A stretch of DNA of 43,504 bases from Mucilaginibacter sp. (GTDB lineage: Bacteria > Bacteroidota > Bacteroidia > Sphingobacteriales > Sphingobacteriaceae). The notes under the pieces are model-generated. The model searched no databases. It saw nothing but the letters and a program-made list of their open reading frames with translations, and had not been told where the DNA came from. Shown in pieces: positions 34,597 to 43,175 of this stretch. The translations under genes and the position numbers were made by a program. The stretch is taken from assembly GCA_028287895.1 (NCBI GenBank), contig JAQBOV010000047.1:1-43504 (forward strand), read 5' to 3'. The first letter of the stretch is position 1. The number at the start of each line of letters is the position of its first letter.

Positions 34597-35040
34597 ATGA
34601 ACCAGGTAACCACTAAACTTACATCCACTATTAATCAATTTATAGAAATTACCAATAAGCAACCAATCGACTGGGAGCGTAAGTCATCAGCTGAAAAATG
34701 GTCGAACAAAGAGATCATCGGGCATTTGTGCGACAGTGCCCAGATCAATTTACAGCGATTTGTGCGGTGCACTTATGAGGAAAATTTTAAGCTGATATAC
34801 GAGCAGGAGAAATGGGTCAAAGCCCAGCATTACCAGGATATGAATATTGCCGACCAGTTGCAACTCTGGCGTTTGCTCAATTTACAGATCGCAAGAGTGC
34901 TTGATAACTATCCTCAGGACAGACTGCAAATTAAATGCGACAACAGTAAAAACGAAGTAAGTCTGCATACCGTGGAATGGCTGACACAGGATTATGTTGT
35001 TCATTTACAACATCATTTAAATCAAATCAAATTCAACTAA
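34597..35040 (+). CDS. DinB family protein
   Basis: Small four-helix-bundle protein of the DinB/YfiT superfamily, 147 residues, which usually binds a divalent metal through three histidines. Candidate ligands are the His of IIGHLCDSAQ (about residue 42) and those of YVVHLQHHLNQI near the end. ATG 34597 is used; an in-frame TTG at 34567 adds ten residues without family similarity. A TATATTTA sequence (one base from TAnnTTTG) lies at about 34571. The stop codon abuts the ATG of the DUF3052 gene, so the two are made together. Reaction unknown; thiol S-transferase activity is known in some relatives. Confidence 0.85.
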   Translation: MNQVTTKLTSTINQFIEITNKQPIDWERKSSAEKWSNKEIIGHLCDSAQINLQRFVRCTYEENFKLIYEQEKWVKAQHYQDMNIADQLQLWRLLNLQIARVLDNYPQDRLQIKCDNSKNEVSLHTVEWLTQDYVVHLQHHLNQIKFN

Positions 35041-35454
35041 ATGGCTGCAATATATGGTTATTCCGGTACGCCTCTGGCCAAAAAGCTGGGAATAAAGACT
35101 GGTTTTCATGTTAATCTGATCAACACTCCTGAACATTATTTTGAGCTTTTTACCGATCTGCCTGCGGATCTGTATTTTGAGGACAGGGAAGATGTCAAAA
35201 ACGACTTTATCCATTTCTTCACTAAAAACAAGGATGAATTTATGGCATTGCTTCCCCGGTTAAAGGACCGGATTAAGCCTAATGGAATGATATGGGTTTC
35301 GTGGCCCAAAACGGCATCGAAAATACCCACAGATATCACCGAAAATGTGATCCGGAACTTTGCCCTGCAAATAGGTTTGGTTGATACTAAAGTTTGTGCG
35401 CTGGATGAGACATGGTCAGGGTTAAAACTGGTGATACCTGTAAAAAACCGTTGA
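35041..35454 (+). CDS. DUF3052 domain protein
   Basis: Uncharacterised protein of 137 residues matching the DUF3052 pattern: AIYGYSGTPLAKKLGIKTG at the start, the central DFIHFFTKNKDEF, then KPNGMIWVSWPKTASKIPTD and LDETWSGLKLVI. It is soluble, with no signal peptide or metal motif seen. The ATG follows the DinB stop codon with no intervening base. Its stop TGA begins a repeat-like spacer. No function is established; the pairing with DinB is its best clue. Confidence 0.82.
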   Translation: MAAIYGYSGTPLAKKLGIKTGFHVNLINTPEHYFELFTDLPADLYFEDREDVKNDFIHFFTKNKDEFMALLPRLKDRIKPNGMIWVSWPKTASKIPTDITENVIRNFALQIGLVDTKVCALDETWSGLKLVIPVKNR

Positions 35455-35570
35455 AAAGTTATAAGTTGTGGTAAGGTTGAAAAGATGAAAGATCGTCATA
35501 TTGTATTTTTATATAATGAATAGCTAAATAAACCATTCCGTTCAGTTTTATAACCTTTCAATTTTCAATA
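35451..35570. repeat. Word-iterated inverted spacer
   Basis: The left part (35451-35484) repeats TTGAAAAGTTATAAG and AAGGTTGAAAAG. The right part (about 35545-35570) has the reverse words TTATAACCTTTCAATTTTCA. The DUF3052 stop TGA lies within the first word. A separate dyad, ATAAAACT-N8-AGTTTTAT, follows near 35587-35610. Non-coding. Confidence 0.5.
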
Positions 35571-35660
35571 AGAATTAATTTCTTCATAAAACTAAATTTA
35601 GAGTTTTATTTATCAATAGTCAGAATTGCTTATCTAAGAAGCATTCCTGCTTAAAAATTA

Positions 35661-35668
35661 TAACTTTG
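35661..35668 (+). promoter_or_regulatory. -7 promoter element for osmC-metZ
   Basis: TAACTTTG, exact TAnnTTTG, 17 bases before the ATG at 35686. Confidence 0.5.
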
Positions 35669-35685
35669 CACCTTTAATATTTATT

Positions 35686-36114
35686 ATGCCTACTATTCAA
35701 CTTTCGCGCGTTCATGGTGATTTTGGCTTTGAAGCCACCGATCAGAACGGGCACAGTATTAAAATGGACAGCAGCCCGGAAAGCGGCGGCGAGAACTTTG
35801 GTGTTCGTCCGATGCAAACTTTATTAATGGGCCTGGGCGGATGCTCGGCTATTGATGTGATCAGCATATTAAAAAAACAGCGCCAGGATGTGGTTGATTA
35901 TAAAATGACCATTTCAGGCGAGCGGCACGCAGGCAAAGAACCATCTTTATGGAAATCGATTAATGTCGATTTTCATTTATATGGAAAAATTGATCCAGAT
36001 AAGGCAAGCCGTGCTGTTGATCTTTCCGTAAATAAATACTGCTCTGTTGCTGCCACTTTAATGGGAGCAGGAGCCGAAATTAAAACGCAGGTATTTGTAC
36101 ATCCTGCCAAATAA
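35686..36114 (+). CDS. OsmC family protein (YhfA-like)
   Basis: OsmC/Ohr superfamily protein of 142 residues. Redox-type cysteines are in MGLGGCSAIDVISILKK (about residue 66) and VNKYCSVAATLMGAG (about 110). The region SGERHAGKEPSLWKSINVDF places it nearer the YhfA-like branch than true Ohr. It is followed after 30 bases by metZ, a sulphur-assimilation gene, so the two may be co-transcribed; a thiol-redox link is possible but not shown. Start is the ATG after the TAACTTTG box. Confidence 0.88.
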   Translation: MPTIQLSRVHGDFGFEATDQNGHSIKMDSSPESGGENFGVRPMQTLLMGLGGCSAIDVISILKKQRQDVVDYKMTISGERHAGKEPSLWKSINVDFHLYGKIDPDKASRAVDLSVNKYCSVAATLMGAGAEIKTQVFVHPAK

Positions 36115-36144
36115 TATATTCTACTACTACATTCATATTTTATC

Positions 36145-37326
36145 ATGTCCAGAAAATTAGACCCAGTTAGCCAGGCTATCCGTATACAAACAACTCAAAG
36201 CTCACAACAAGAACACTCAACCCCCTTATACATTACAAGCAGCTTTACCTTTAATGAAGCAGAAGCAATGCGGGCAGCATTCGCCGATGAATCGGATGAT
36301 AATATTTACAGCCGTTTCAGCAATCCAAACGTAGATGAATTTGTTGCAAAAATGTGTGCCCTTGAAGGCGCTGATGCCGGTTTTGCTACATCCACAGGTA
36401 TGAGCGCAATTTTTTCATCAATGTTTGCACTGTTAAAACAAGGCGATCATTTGATCTGCTGTAGTTCTGTTTTTGGCAGCACTTTTACTATGGTAAGCAA
36501 ATATCTGCCCCGGTTTGGCATTACCTGTACACTAGTACCGGCAGGAGATCCTATTGCATGGGAAGCTGCCGTTCAGCCAAACTCCAAAATGATCTACCTG
36601 GAAACGCCAACCAATCCACAGCTGGAAGTGCTCGACCTGGAATGGACCGGGCAATTTGCTAAAAAGCACGGATTGATATTGAATGTAGATAATTGCTTCG
36701 CCACCCCACTGCTGCAAAAACCAATTGACTATGGCGCTGATCTGGTAGTACATTCAGCTACTAAATGGATTGACGGGCAGGGCAGGGTATTAGGGGGCGT
36801 TATTGTAGGCCGCGCAGACCTGGTTAAGGAAATTTATCTGTTTTGCAGAAATACCGGGCCGTCGATGTCCCCTTTTAATGCATGGGTGCTCAGCAAAAGT
36901 TTGGAAACGTTAGACGTGCGCATGCAGCGCCATTGTGAGAATGCGCTTAAAATAGCCGAAATTCTGCAAAGCCATCCGAATGTGGCGTGGGTTAAATATC
37001 CTTTTTTGCCTACTCATCCGCAGTATGAGATCGCTAAAAAACAAATGAAATTGGGGGGCGGTGTGTTTTGCATGGAAATAAAAGGCGGCCTGGAAGCAGG
37101 ACGTAAATTCCTCGACTCGCTGGAGATGCTTTCGGTAACGGCTAACCTGGGCGATACCCGCAGTATTGCATCGCACCCGGCAAGCACTACACATTCAAGG
37201 TTGACCGATGCAGAAAGGCTCTCAGTAGGTATTACACCCGGACTGATACGCATATCAGCTGGTCTGGAAAAAGCACAGGATATTATTGCTGATATTACCC
37301 AGGCATTAGAAAAAAGCGCGCTTTAA
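36145..37326 (+). CDS. metZ: O-succinylhomoserine sulfhydrylase (Cys/Met metabolism PLP enzyme)
   Basis: PLP enzyme forming homocysteine from an acylated homoserine and sulphide in methionine synthesis. The 393 residues are complete. Marks are the start QAIRIQTTQSSQQEHSTPLY, YSRFSNPNVDEF, ATSTGMSAIF, and the Schiff-base lysine at residue 207 in HSATKWIDGQGR. GDTRSIASHPASTTHSRL near the C-terminus is characteristic of the MetZ/MetB group. IDGQGR and context favour MetZ over cystathionine gamma-synthase, but acyl-group preference (succinyl or acetyl) cannot be told. A perfect bidirectional terminator follows. Confidence 0.88.
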   Translation: MSRKLDPVSQAIRIQTTQSSQQEHSTPLYITSSFTFNEAEAMRAAFADESDDNIYSRFSNPNVDEFVAKMCALEGADAGFATSTGMSAIFSSMFALLKQGDHLICCSSVFGSTFTMVSKYLPRFGITCTLVPAGDPIAWEAAVQPNSKMIYLETPTNPQLEVLDLEWTGQFAKKHGLILNVDNCFATPLLQKPIDYGADLVVHSATKWIDGQGRVLGGVIVGRADLVKEIYLFCRNTGPSMSPFNAWVLSKSLETLDVRMQRHCENALKIAEILQSHPNVAWVKYPFLPTHPQYEIAKKQMKLGGGVFCMEIKGGLEAGRKFLDSLEMLSVTANLGDTRSIASHPASTTHSRLTDAERLSVGITPGLIRISAGLEKAQDIIADITQALEKSAL

Positions 37327-37349
37327 TGAACAGCTGATTTGTGTAAAAG

Positions 37350-37393
37350 ATATAATAGAAACGCCGCCCAATTGGGCGGCGTTTCTATTATAT
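37350..37393. terminator. Bidirectional terminator, 44-base perfect palindrome
   Basis: The 22-base left arm (37350-37371), containing GAAACGCCGCCCAA, is exactly complemented by the right arm (37372-37393), containing TTGGGCGGCGTTTC, with no spacer; the innermost bases must form the loop. AT-rich flanks give U-rich tails in both directions. It lies between the convergent metZ and SRPBCC genes. Confidence 0.88.
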
Positions 37394-37406
37394 AAATATC
37401 TTGTTT

Positions 37407-37790
37407 TCAGGGACCTTCAAAAAATTCAGCCAACGGGCCGAAATAGGAGTCATCCCATCCCTGGGCAAAACTATCATAGTCTTTATCCGGGATGTTCGTA
37501 TGCCTTAGCTCTGCTGATGTGCCTTTTTTATCCGGATGAAGCTTTATAGTAACTATAGATGCTTCGGGCTGGCCGTCAAAGTACCATTGCTGCACTATTT
37601 TCTTTCCGTCCTCAAATTCAAGGTTTTTACCCACGATGCTGCCATCCCACATGGAAAATTCAGAGCCCGGTTCAGTGCTCATTACCGCCGCATCACCCGT
37701 CCACAATTCAATGGTCAGCGGATTGGTTAATGCGGTATAAACTTCCTGTAGGGTAGCCGGAATCGTATAATATTTTTTAAAATCTTTCAT
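37407..37790 (-). CDS. SRPBCC / AHSA1-like domain protein
   Basis: Single START-like helix-grip domain of 127 residues, from the AHSA1 group (activator of Hsp90 ATPase-like). Typical text is YYTIPATLQEVYTALTNPL, LWTGDAAVMSTEPGSEFSMW, IVQQWYFDG and the final GWDDSYFGPLAEFFEG. Such proteins bind hydrophobic ligands; the role here is unknown and no Hsp90 gene is near. Start is the ATG giving a standard N-terminus. Convergent with metZ. Confidence 0.85.
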   Translation of the reverse strand: MKDFKKYYTIPATLQEVYTALTNPLTIELWTGDAAVMSTEPGSEFSMWDGSIVGKNLEFEDGKKIVQQWYFDGQPEASIVTIKLHPDKKGTSAELRHTNIPDKDYDSFAQGWDDSYFGPLAEFFEGP

Positions 37791-37802
37791 TTATTTGTCA
37801 GA

Positions 37803-37912
37803 ACCTGAATTTTTAGAATTTATGAATTTCCAAAATTCGTCATTTCATTTTCTCGATAATAGTAGTAAATTATTTTAAATAATTCTGTTAATTCTTTAAT
37901 TCAGTAAATCCA
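37803..37912. repeat. Word-iterated inverted spacer
   Basis: Left words CCTGAATTTTTAGAATTTA and TGAATTTCC are mirrored on the right by AATTCTGTTAATTCTTTAAT and TCAGTAAATCC. Non-coding stretch between satP and the SRPBCC gene. Confidence 0.45.
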
Positions 37913-37923
37913 GGCTCGGGCAG

Positions 37924-38508
37924 CTATACTGTTCCCAATGGTAAAACAGTCCTTCCGTGCACTTCATTTAATACATTAGCAATTCCAGCATATACAGCTG
38001 ATAACCCGCATATTATGCCTTCATATCCGGCAAGATGCTTTATAGAAGTATTACCTGTAAAATCGCCTGCAGCTAAAAGAATGAACAAAATAGTTAGCGA
38101 GCCAAAAACAAACTGCAGGGCACGGTTCAGCTTTAGTGTTCCGAAAAACATGCAAAAAGTGAATAGTCCCCAAATGGCAAGATAAGCCACCATGGAACTA
38201 TCAGACGCTGCAGTGATCCATCCTAATTTTGGCATAACGATTAAGCCAACGAGTGAGAGCCAGAAAAAGCCATAAGAAGTAAAGGCTGTTAATCCAAAAG
38301 TGTTGTTTTTACGTGCTTCAATAATGCCGGCAATTACCTGGGCTAAACCCCCATAAAAAAGGCCCATGGCCAGTATCATGGAGTTAAGTTCATAGAATCC
38401 GGCGTTGTGGAAATTCAATAAAATAGTCGTCATACCAAATGCACAAAGGCCAAGTGGTGCAGGGTTGGCGGTCCCATCCTTCGCAGGAACAGGTGTTGTA
38501 GGAATCAT
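37924..38508 (-). CDS. satP: Acetate/succinate transporter, GPR1/FUN34/SatP family
   Basis: Inner-membrane carrier or channel for acetate, 194 residues with six hydrophobic segments. The family motif [14 protein letters not shown] near residue 15 is present, followed by [34 protein letters not shown] and the TM5-6 text [11 protein letters not shown]. The cytoplasmic N-terminus is short. It is transcribed alone, divergent from gpmA. No acetate kinase or acetyl-CoA synthetase is adjacent. The specific substrate (acetate, succinate or another small acid) is inferred from family only. Confidence 0.92.
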   Translation of the reverse strand: MIPTTPVPAKDGTANPAPLGLCAFGMTTILLNFHNAGFYELNSMILAMGLFYGGLAQVIAGIIEARKNNTFGLTAFTSYGFFWLSLVGLIVMPKLGWITAASDSSMVAYLAIWGLFTFCMFFGTLKLNRALQFVFGSLTILFILLAAGDFTGNTSIKHLAGYEGIICGLSAVYAGIANVLNEVHGRTVLPLGTV

Positions 38509-38626
38509 AATAGTTGAGGTTTAATTGGTTTATGATGCAATATAGTAAATGATTTATGATCACTACATTGATTATAGAAATGATTGCACCGATTATTTAT
38601 ATTATTTTATCGTTCGGCTTTTAGAT

Positions 38627-38634
38627 TAACTTTG
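38627..38634 (+). promoter_or_regulatory. -7 promoter element for gpmA
   Basis: TAACTTTG, exact TAnnTTTG, 18 bases before the ATG at 38653. Its position supports the shorter gpmA start. Confidence 0.5.
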
Positions 38635-38652
38635 GTTTTCAGTTTTTTATCT

Positions 38653-39342
38653 ATGCAAAAACTTGTTTTAATACGCCATGGCCAGAGTATCTGGAACCAG
38701 GAAAACCGCTTTACCGGCTGGACCGATGTTGATCTTTCCGAAAATGGTTACCGGCAGGCGAAAAATGCCGGTGAACTGTTGAAAAAACGTGGATTTACTT
38801 TCGATACCGGTTTTACATCGGTGTTAAAGCGGTCTATTAAAACATTGGATATCATACTTGAAGAAATGGATCTGCTATGGATACCGGTACAAAAATCATG
38901 GAGACTTAACGAGCGCTTCTACGGCGCTTTGCAGGGATTAGATAAAGATGAGGTTGCGGCGAAATACGGTGCGCAACAAGTACATAAATGGCGCCGAGAT
39001 CCGCATGAACACCCACCGGCAATAACAAAAGATGATAACCGTTACCCGGGCAACGACATCCGTTACAAGAGTCTTACTGAAAAGGAATTACCTCTTACTG
39101 AAAATTTAACGGAAACAATGGATCGTGTTTTACCCTACTGGCACCAAAGCATAGTCAGCGCCTTACGTCTGAACCAAAAAGTGATTGTATCCGCACATGG
39201 CAATAGTTTGCGGGCATTGGTGCAATATATCGATCATCTTTCTGATCAAGAGGTTACCAAATTAGATCTGCCCACAGGCGTTCCATTAATATATGAGTTG
39301 GATGCGGAGCTGAGCAGGATAAAACACTATTATTTGGAATAG
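38653..39342 (+). CDS. gpmA: 2,3-bisphosphoglycerate-dependent phosphoglycerate mutase
   Basis: Glycolytic enzyme interconverting 3- and 2-phosphoglycerate. The 229 residues hold the phospho-accepting His 9 in [20 protein letters not shown], Glu 87 in [15 protein letters not shown], and the second catalytic His 182 in [11 protein letters not shown]. The segment YPGNDIRYK is slightly different from the E. coli form. ATG 38653 is preferred over an in-frame TTG at 38584: it gives the canonical N-terminus and follows a TAACTTTG box. Single gene. Confidence 0.93.
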   Translation: MQKLVLIRHGQSIWNQENRFTGWTDVDLSENGYRQAKNAGELLKKRGFTFDTGFTSVLKRSIKTLDIILEEMDLLWIPVQKSWRLNERFYGALQGLDKDEVAAKYGAQQVHKWRRDPHEHPPAITKDDNRYPGNDIRYKSLTEKELPLTENLTETMDRVLPYWHQSIVSALRLNQKVIVSAHGNSLRALVQYIDHLSDQEVTKLDLPTGVPLIYELDAELSRIKHYYLE

Positions 39343-39344
39343 TG

Positions 39345-39380
39345 TTCAGTTTGCCGTTCTGAGTTAGCAGTTTGCAGATA
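39345..39380. repeat. Short word-iterated spacer
   Basis: After the gpmA stop the words TTCAGTTTGCCGTTC and TTAGCAGTTTGCAGA repeat CAGTTTGC. Non-coding. Confidence 0.35.
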
Positions 39381-39435
39381 TTTTTTATGCTTACTTTCAA
39401 AACCCGAAATTACACATCCGGCATTCCAAATTCAC

Positions 39436-40254
39436 CTAATCTTCTTTATCATACAGCACTGCTGCCTTCTCTGCTGATGTCTTAATCCCTTTTATCATGG
39501 CAGAGCTAAAACCATTATGTTCCATTTCATTTAACCCGGCGATGGTACAACCTTTAGGTGAGGTTACTTTATCAATTTCCTGTTCGGGATGCGAGGATAA
39601 CTGCAGGAGTAAATCGGCAGCGCCTTTAGCAGTTTGCGCAGCCATTTTCAGGGCATCATGCGCATGAAAGCCAATCTCTGTTCCGCCTTGTGATGCAGCG
39701 CGGATAGAGCGCAGGAAAAAGGCGATACCGCAAGCACAAAGAGCTGTAGCTGATGTCATCAATTCTTCGTTGATCTGGATGGTTACACCTACGGTATCAA
39801 AAAGTGATTTTACTACATTCATGTTTTCTGCCGAAGAATTATCGGTAGCAATGCAGGTCATAGACTGGCCGATAGCAATAGCAGTATTAGGCATGGCACG
39901 TACCACCTGCACTTCAAGTGCTAATTGCTGGCGAATATCGCTACAGGTTACACCTGATACTACGGATATGAGCAGATGCTTTTGTTCCCAGATAGCCGGT
40001 TTAATTTCATGCAGCAATTTGTTCAGTTGCTGGGGTAATACGGCTAAGACTATGATATCAGAATCCTTTACAGCTTTTGAATTATCAGCAGTAACATTAT
40101 ACCCTGTATCAGCCAGCAATTCTAATGCTTTTACATTACGGCGGGTTAATGTGATCTGTTCAGGTTCGTAAATACCTGCTTTTACCAGTCCTTTGGCTAA
40201 TGAAAGGCCGATGTTACCGCTGCCTAATATGGCTATATTTTTTTTTGTGCTCAT
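39436..40254 (-). CDS. proC: Pyrroline-5-carboxylate reductase
   Basis: Last step of proline synthesis: NAD(P)H reduction of pyrroline-5-carboxylate. The 272 residues have the N-terminal Rossmann motif AILGSGNIGLSLAKGLVKAG and the C-terminal dimer domain with TSPKGCTIAGLNEMEHNGF, close to the family signature. AMPNTAIAIGQSMT is also typical. Its ATG overlaps the argB stop codon (ATGA), so translation is coupled. Pairing with argB in one unit is common in Bacteroidota arginine clusters and suggests joint control of the two glutamate-derived pathways (inference). Confidence 0.93.
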   Translation of the reverse strand: MSTKKNIAILGSGNIGLSLAKGLVKAGIYEPEQITLTRRNVKALELLADTGYNVTADNSKAVKDSDIIVLAVLPQQLNKLLHEIKPAIWEQKHLLISVVSGVTCSDIRQQLALEVQVVRAMPNTAIAIGQSMTCIATDNSSAENMNVVKSLFDTVGVTIQINEELMTSATALCACGIAFFLRSIRAASQGGTEIGFHAHDALKMAAQTAKGAADLLLQLSSHPEQEIDKVTSPKGCTIAGLNEMEHNGFSSAMIKGIKTSAEKAAVLYDKED

Positions 40255-41054
40255 CTTTTATTGCTTAAACGTGTACCAAATGCTTGTTTATGTTTTAATT
40301 GTCCCAGCTCATCAGATTTACCAATAATTACCGCTTTTACGCCGCAATTTATCGCAGTGAAAGCGTTATCCAGCTTCGGCAGCATACCGCTGTGGATGAT
40401 CTGTTGCTTTTTCAATTCTTCATACCTGTGGGGATCTATGTCTCTTATCAGTGATTCCTCATCGTTAATATCCTGCAATACACCTTTCTTTTCAAAGCAA
40501 TAGATCAATGTCGTTTCATACAATTCCGACAAGGCAACAGCCAGGGCAGATGCAATGGTATCGGCATTGGTATTTAATAACTGACCCTGGCCATCATGTG
40601 TGATAGCGCAAAATACCGGGGTAAAGCCTGCTTCCATTAATCTGCCTATGCTTTTTGGATCGATTGACCGCTGATCAATATCACCTACAAAGCCATAATC
40701 AATGGTTTTTACAGGGCGTTTTTTGGTACGGATAAAATTCCCGTCAGCGCCGGTAAGTCCTATAGCGTTATTGCCAAAGCGCTGCAATTGGGCAACAATG
40801 TTTTTGTTGATCAATCCGCCGTAAACCATAGTAACCACGCGGAGCGTCTGGATATCAGTTATCCTCCGTCCGTCCACCAATTTAGAGTCTATACCCAGTG
40901 TTTCGGATAGCTGCGTAGCAACTTTGCCACCACCATGCACCAGTATTTTATACCCGTCAAGAGCAGTAAAATCCTTCAGAAAATGATGCAAATTTTCCGA
41001 ATTGTCAATTACATTTCCCCCTATCTTAATGATATGTAGTTCCTGTTTAGTCAT
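40251..41054 (-). CDS. argB: Acetylglutamate kinase (acyl-glutamate kinase)
   Basis: Phosphorylates N-acylglutamate in arginine synthesis. The 267 residues belong to the amino-acid kinase fold: IIKIGGNVIDN, the phosphate loop KILVHGGGKVATQLSETLG, and LNTNADTIASALAVALS. ATG 41054 is chosen; an in-frame TTG at 41075 adds seven residues not seen in homologues. Bacteroidota may use N-succinyl rather than N-acetyl intermediates, and this cannot be decided here. A TATTTTTA sequence, one base off the -7 consensus, lies upstream on the minus strand. It overlaps proC by 4 bases. Confidence 0.92.
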   Translation of the reverse strand: MTKQELHIIKIGGNVIDNSENLHHFLKDFTALDGYKILVHGGGKVATQLSETLGIDSKLVDGRRITDIQTLRVVTMVYGGLINKNIVAQLQRFGNNAIGLTGADGNFIRTKKRPVKTIDYGFVGDIDQRSIDPKSIGRLMEAGFTPVFCAITHDGQGQLLNTNADTIASALAVALSELYETTLIYCFEKKGVLQDINDEESLIRDIDPHRYEELKKQQIIHSGMLPKLDNAFTAINCGVKAVIIGKSDELGQLKHKQAFGTRLSNKR

Positions 41055-41219
41055 TTGTAATGTTGTCGACGACAATAAGAGGCTAAAAATAGCAATTCGA
41101 TATTACTTATTATTTAAAAATCACGTCAGTTTTAAAACATACTTGTAGTAAATCCGGTTGAAAATAGTTTAAGAGACTTTTTTTTATCGTTATTTTGCGG
41201 CAAAAAGTTTATTCAACTT

Positions 41220-42521
41220 ATGGATCTAAAGAAAACGGCCGGCATGCCGCGTATTGTTATTGTTGGTGGCGGTTTTGCCGGGATTAACCTGGCTAAAAAG
41301 TTAAAAAACAAGCCGGTAGAGCTGCTGATGCTGGATAAACATAATTACCACACTTTTCAGCCGTTGCTTTACCAGGTGGCTATGGGGGCCATTGAGGCAG
41401 ATTCAATCGGCTTTCCGATAAGAAGAATATTTACCAATCAAAAAAACTTTGCCTTTAACCTTGCCGAGGTACAAACCATCAACCGGGAAAAGAATACAGT
41501 AACAACTGATATTGGAGAAATAGAATATGATTACCTGGTCATAGCCACCGGTGCCAACACTAATTTTTTCGGGAATAAGGAAATTGAGCATTATACAATG
41601 CCGATGAAAAATATTAGCGAGGCATTGAATATCCGCAGTTTTATGCTGCAAAATCTTGAAAAGGCAGTCATAACAAAAGACTATACAGAAAGGGAAGCCC
41701 TGCTGACTTTTGTAGTTGTAGGCGGAGGGCCAACAGGTGTAGAGTTATCCGGAGCATTAGCCGAAATGCGCAACCATGTATTGTGCAAGGATTATCCCTC
41801 ATTATGCCAAGAGGATATGAAAGTTTACCTGGTAGAAGGTAAGCCGGTTGTCCTTGGCGCCATGTCACAACAGTCCTCTATTTCGGCAAAAACGGCCCTG
41901 ACCGAAATGGGCGTAGTTATTTATAATAGTGTACATGTGCAAAGTTATGATGGCTATGAATTAAAAATAGATGATGGCAAAATGATCTGTACGCGTAATG
42001 TATTTTGGGCTGCCGGTGTAACAGGGGAAATCCCGGGTGGTTTACCTGAAGGCATTATTACCAAAACCAGAAGGATACAAACCGATGAGATCAGCAGGGT
42101 GATTGGTTATCAGAATATATTTGCTATCGGGGATGTAGCTGCGATGATTACCCCTGAAATGCCGAATGGTATACCAGGCATGGCACAAGGAGCTATTCAA
42201 ACCGGTAAGCACCTGGCTAAAAATATTATGCACCTGATTAACGGTGCGCCAACTTTACCGTTTAAATATTTCGATAAGGGTTCACTAGCTACTATTGGGC
42301 AAAATAAAGCCGTGGCGGATATCCGCAAGCTACATTTTCATGGTTACTTTGCATGGTTGCTATGGATGTTCGTTCACTTAATGTCGCTGGTGGGTTTTTC
42401 AAATAAGCTGAGTGTATTTGTTAGCTGGGCAGCAAAATATTTTACCAAAAACACGGATAACCGCCTGATCGTGCGCTTCTTCAATACCGAAACCCGCATG
42501 ACAGAGCCTGTTTCTAAGTAG
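41220..42521 (+). CDS. ndh: Type II NADH:quinone oxidoreductase
   Basis: Single-subunit, non-pumping NADH dehydrogenase on the inner face of the membrane. The 433 residues contain two dinucleotide folds: FAD at IVIVGGGFAGINLAKKL, NADH at FVVVGGGPTGVELSGALAEM. YLVIATGANTNFFG and IFAIGDVAAM are further flavoprotein motifs. The C-terminal LLWMFVHLMSLVGFSNKL gives an amphipathic/membrane-anchoring region. The quinone would be menaquinone in this phylum. It lies between argB and paiB on the opposite strand to both. A TTATTTTG sequence close to the -7 consensus lies about 26 bases upstream. Confidence 0.92.
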   Translation: MDLKKTAGMPRIVIVGGGFAGINLAKKLKNKPVELLMLDKHNYHTFQPLLYQVAMGAIEADSIGFPIRRIFTNQKNFAFNLAEVQTINREKNTVTTDIGEIEYDYLVIATGANTNFFGNKEIEHYTMPMKNISEALNIRSFMLQNLEKAVITKDYTEREALLTFVVVGGGPTGVELSGALAEMRNHVLCKDYPSLCQEDMKVYLVEGKPVVLGAMSQQSSISAKTALTEMGVVIYNSVHVQSYDGYELKIDDGKMICTRNVFWAAGVTGEIPGGLPEGIITKTRRIQTDEISRVIGYQNIFAIGDVAAMITPEMPNGIPGMAQGAIQTGKHLAKNIMHLINGAPTLPFKYFDKGSLATIGQNKAVADIRKLHFHGYFAWLLWMFVHLMSLVGFSNKLSVFVSWAAKYFTKNTDNRLIVRFFNTETRMTEPVSK

Positions 42522-42546
42522 TGGAAAGTCTGATGTCAGAAGATGG

Positions 42547-43158
42547 TTAATGCTTTAATTTTTTCATGTAAGCAGCAATTTCCTTTTCGTTGCTATCGGT
42601 GCTACTATCAAGTGAGTTGATAATATTCTCCCGTTCTTTTTCGCTTCGGTTCTGACTCAATTTCTTTTTGGCTTGCAGATCTATTACTTCAATTTCAAAA
42701 GCAACAATACCTTTCATCATTTTTGATCGGTAACGATCGGATAATTTCTCCCATTGTTGTAAATACCCTCGATCATAAAATTCAATGGTATGCCGGAGCA
42801 GTTCCGCTTTTTTTGCCTCTTGTTCAATTATCCGGCCTTTGCCATAAGCGTGTACGGCAATGTAATTCCAGGTGGGTACATTCTCTTCTTTCTGGTAATG
42901 CTTGGGAGAGATATAAGCATGCGGTTCGGCAAAAATAACCAGGGATGTTTTGCCGGTTATTTCAGCAGATTGCCGGTTAGCTTTCGCAAAATGGGATAGC
43001 AAAAATACTTTATCATTTTCCTGCCTCACCAAAAAGGGGAGGTGTGTAGCTTCAGGTATCCCATTTACAGCAGTCACCATGGCGGCAAAGCTATACCGCT
43101 GCATAAAGCTGATGGCTTCTTGTGTGTCTGTGAGTAAGTTAAACGAAGGGATGTACAT
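42547..43158 (-). CDS. FMN-binding split-barrel protein, PaiB family
   Basis: The 203 residues match the PaiB/FMN-binding split-barrel family, sometimes called negative transcriptional regulators, though most members are probably flavin or heme-type split-barrel proteins. Typical segments are VTAVNGIPEATHLPFLVRQE, LLSHFAKANRQ, PHAYISPKHYQKEENVPTWN and YIAVHAYGKGRII. The C-terminal 40 residues are charged and lysine-rich. No helix-turn-helix was seen. It lies between argF' and ndh; the short spacer to ndh holds the words GTCTGATGTCAGAAG. Function here unknown. Confidence 0.87.
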   Translation of the reverse strand: MYIPSFNLLTDTQEAISFMQRYSFAAMVTAVNGIPEATHLPFLVRQENDKVFLLSHFAKANRQSAEITGKTSLVIFAEPHAYISPKHYQKEENVPTWNYIAVHAYGKGRIIEQEAKKAELLRHTIEFYDRGYLQQWEKLSDRYRSKMMKGIVAFEIEVIDLQAKKKLSQNRSEKERENIINSLDSSTDSNEKEIAAYMKKLKH

Positions 43159-43175
43159 TTTTATAGTTCGTCAGG

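Noticed and set aside
39770..40171. 133-residue open frame on the plus strand
   Set aside because: Antisense to proC, whose Rossmann motif and signature are intact.
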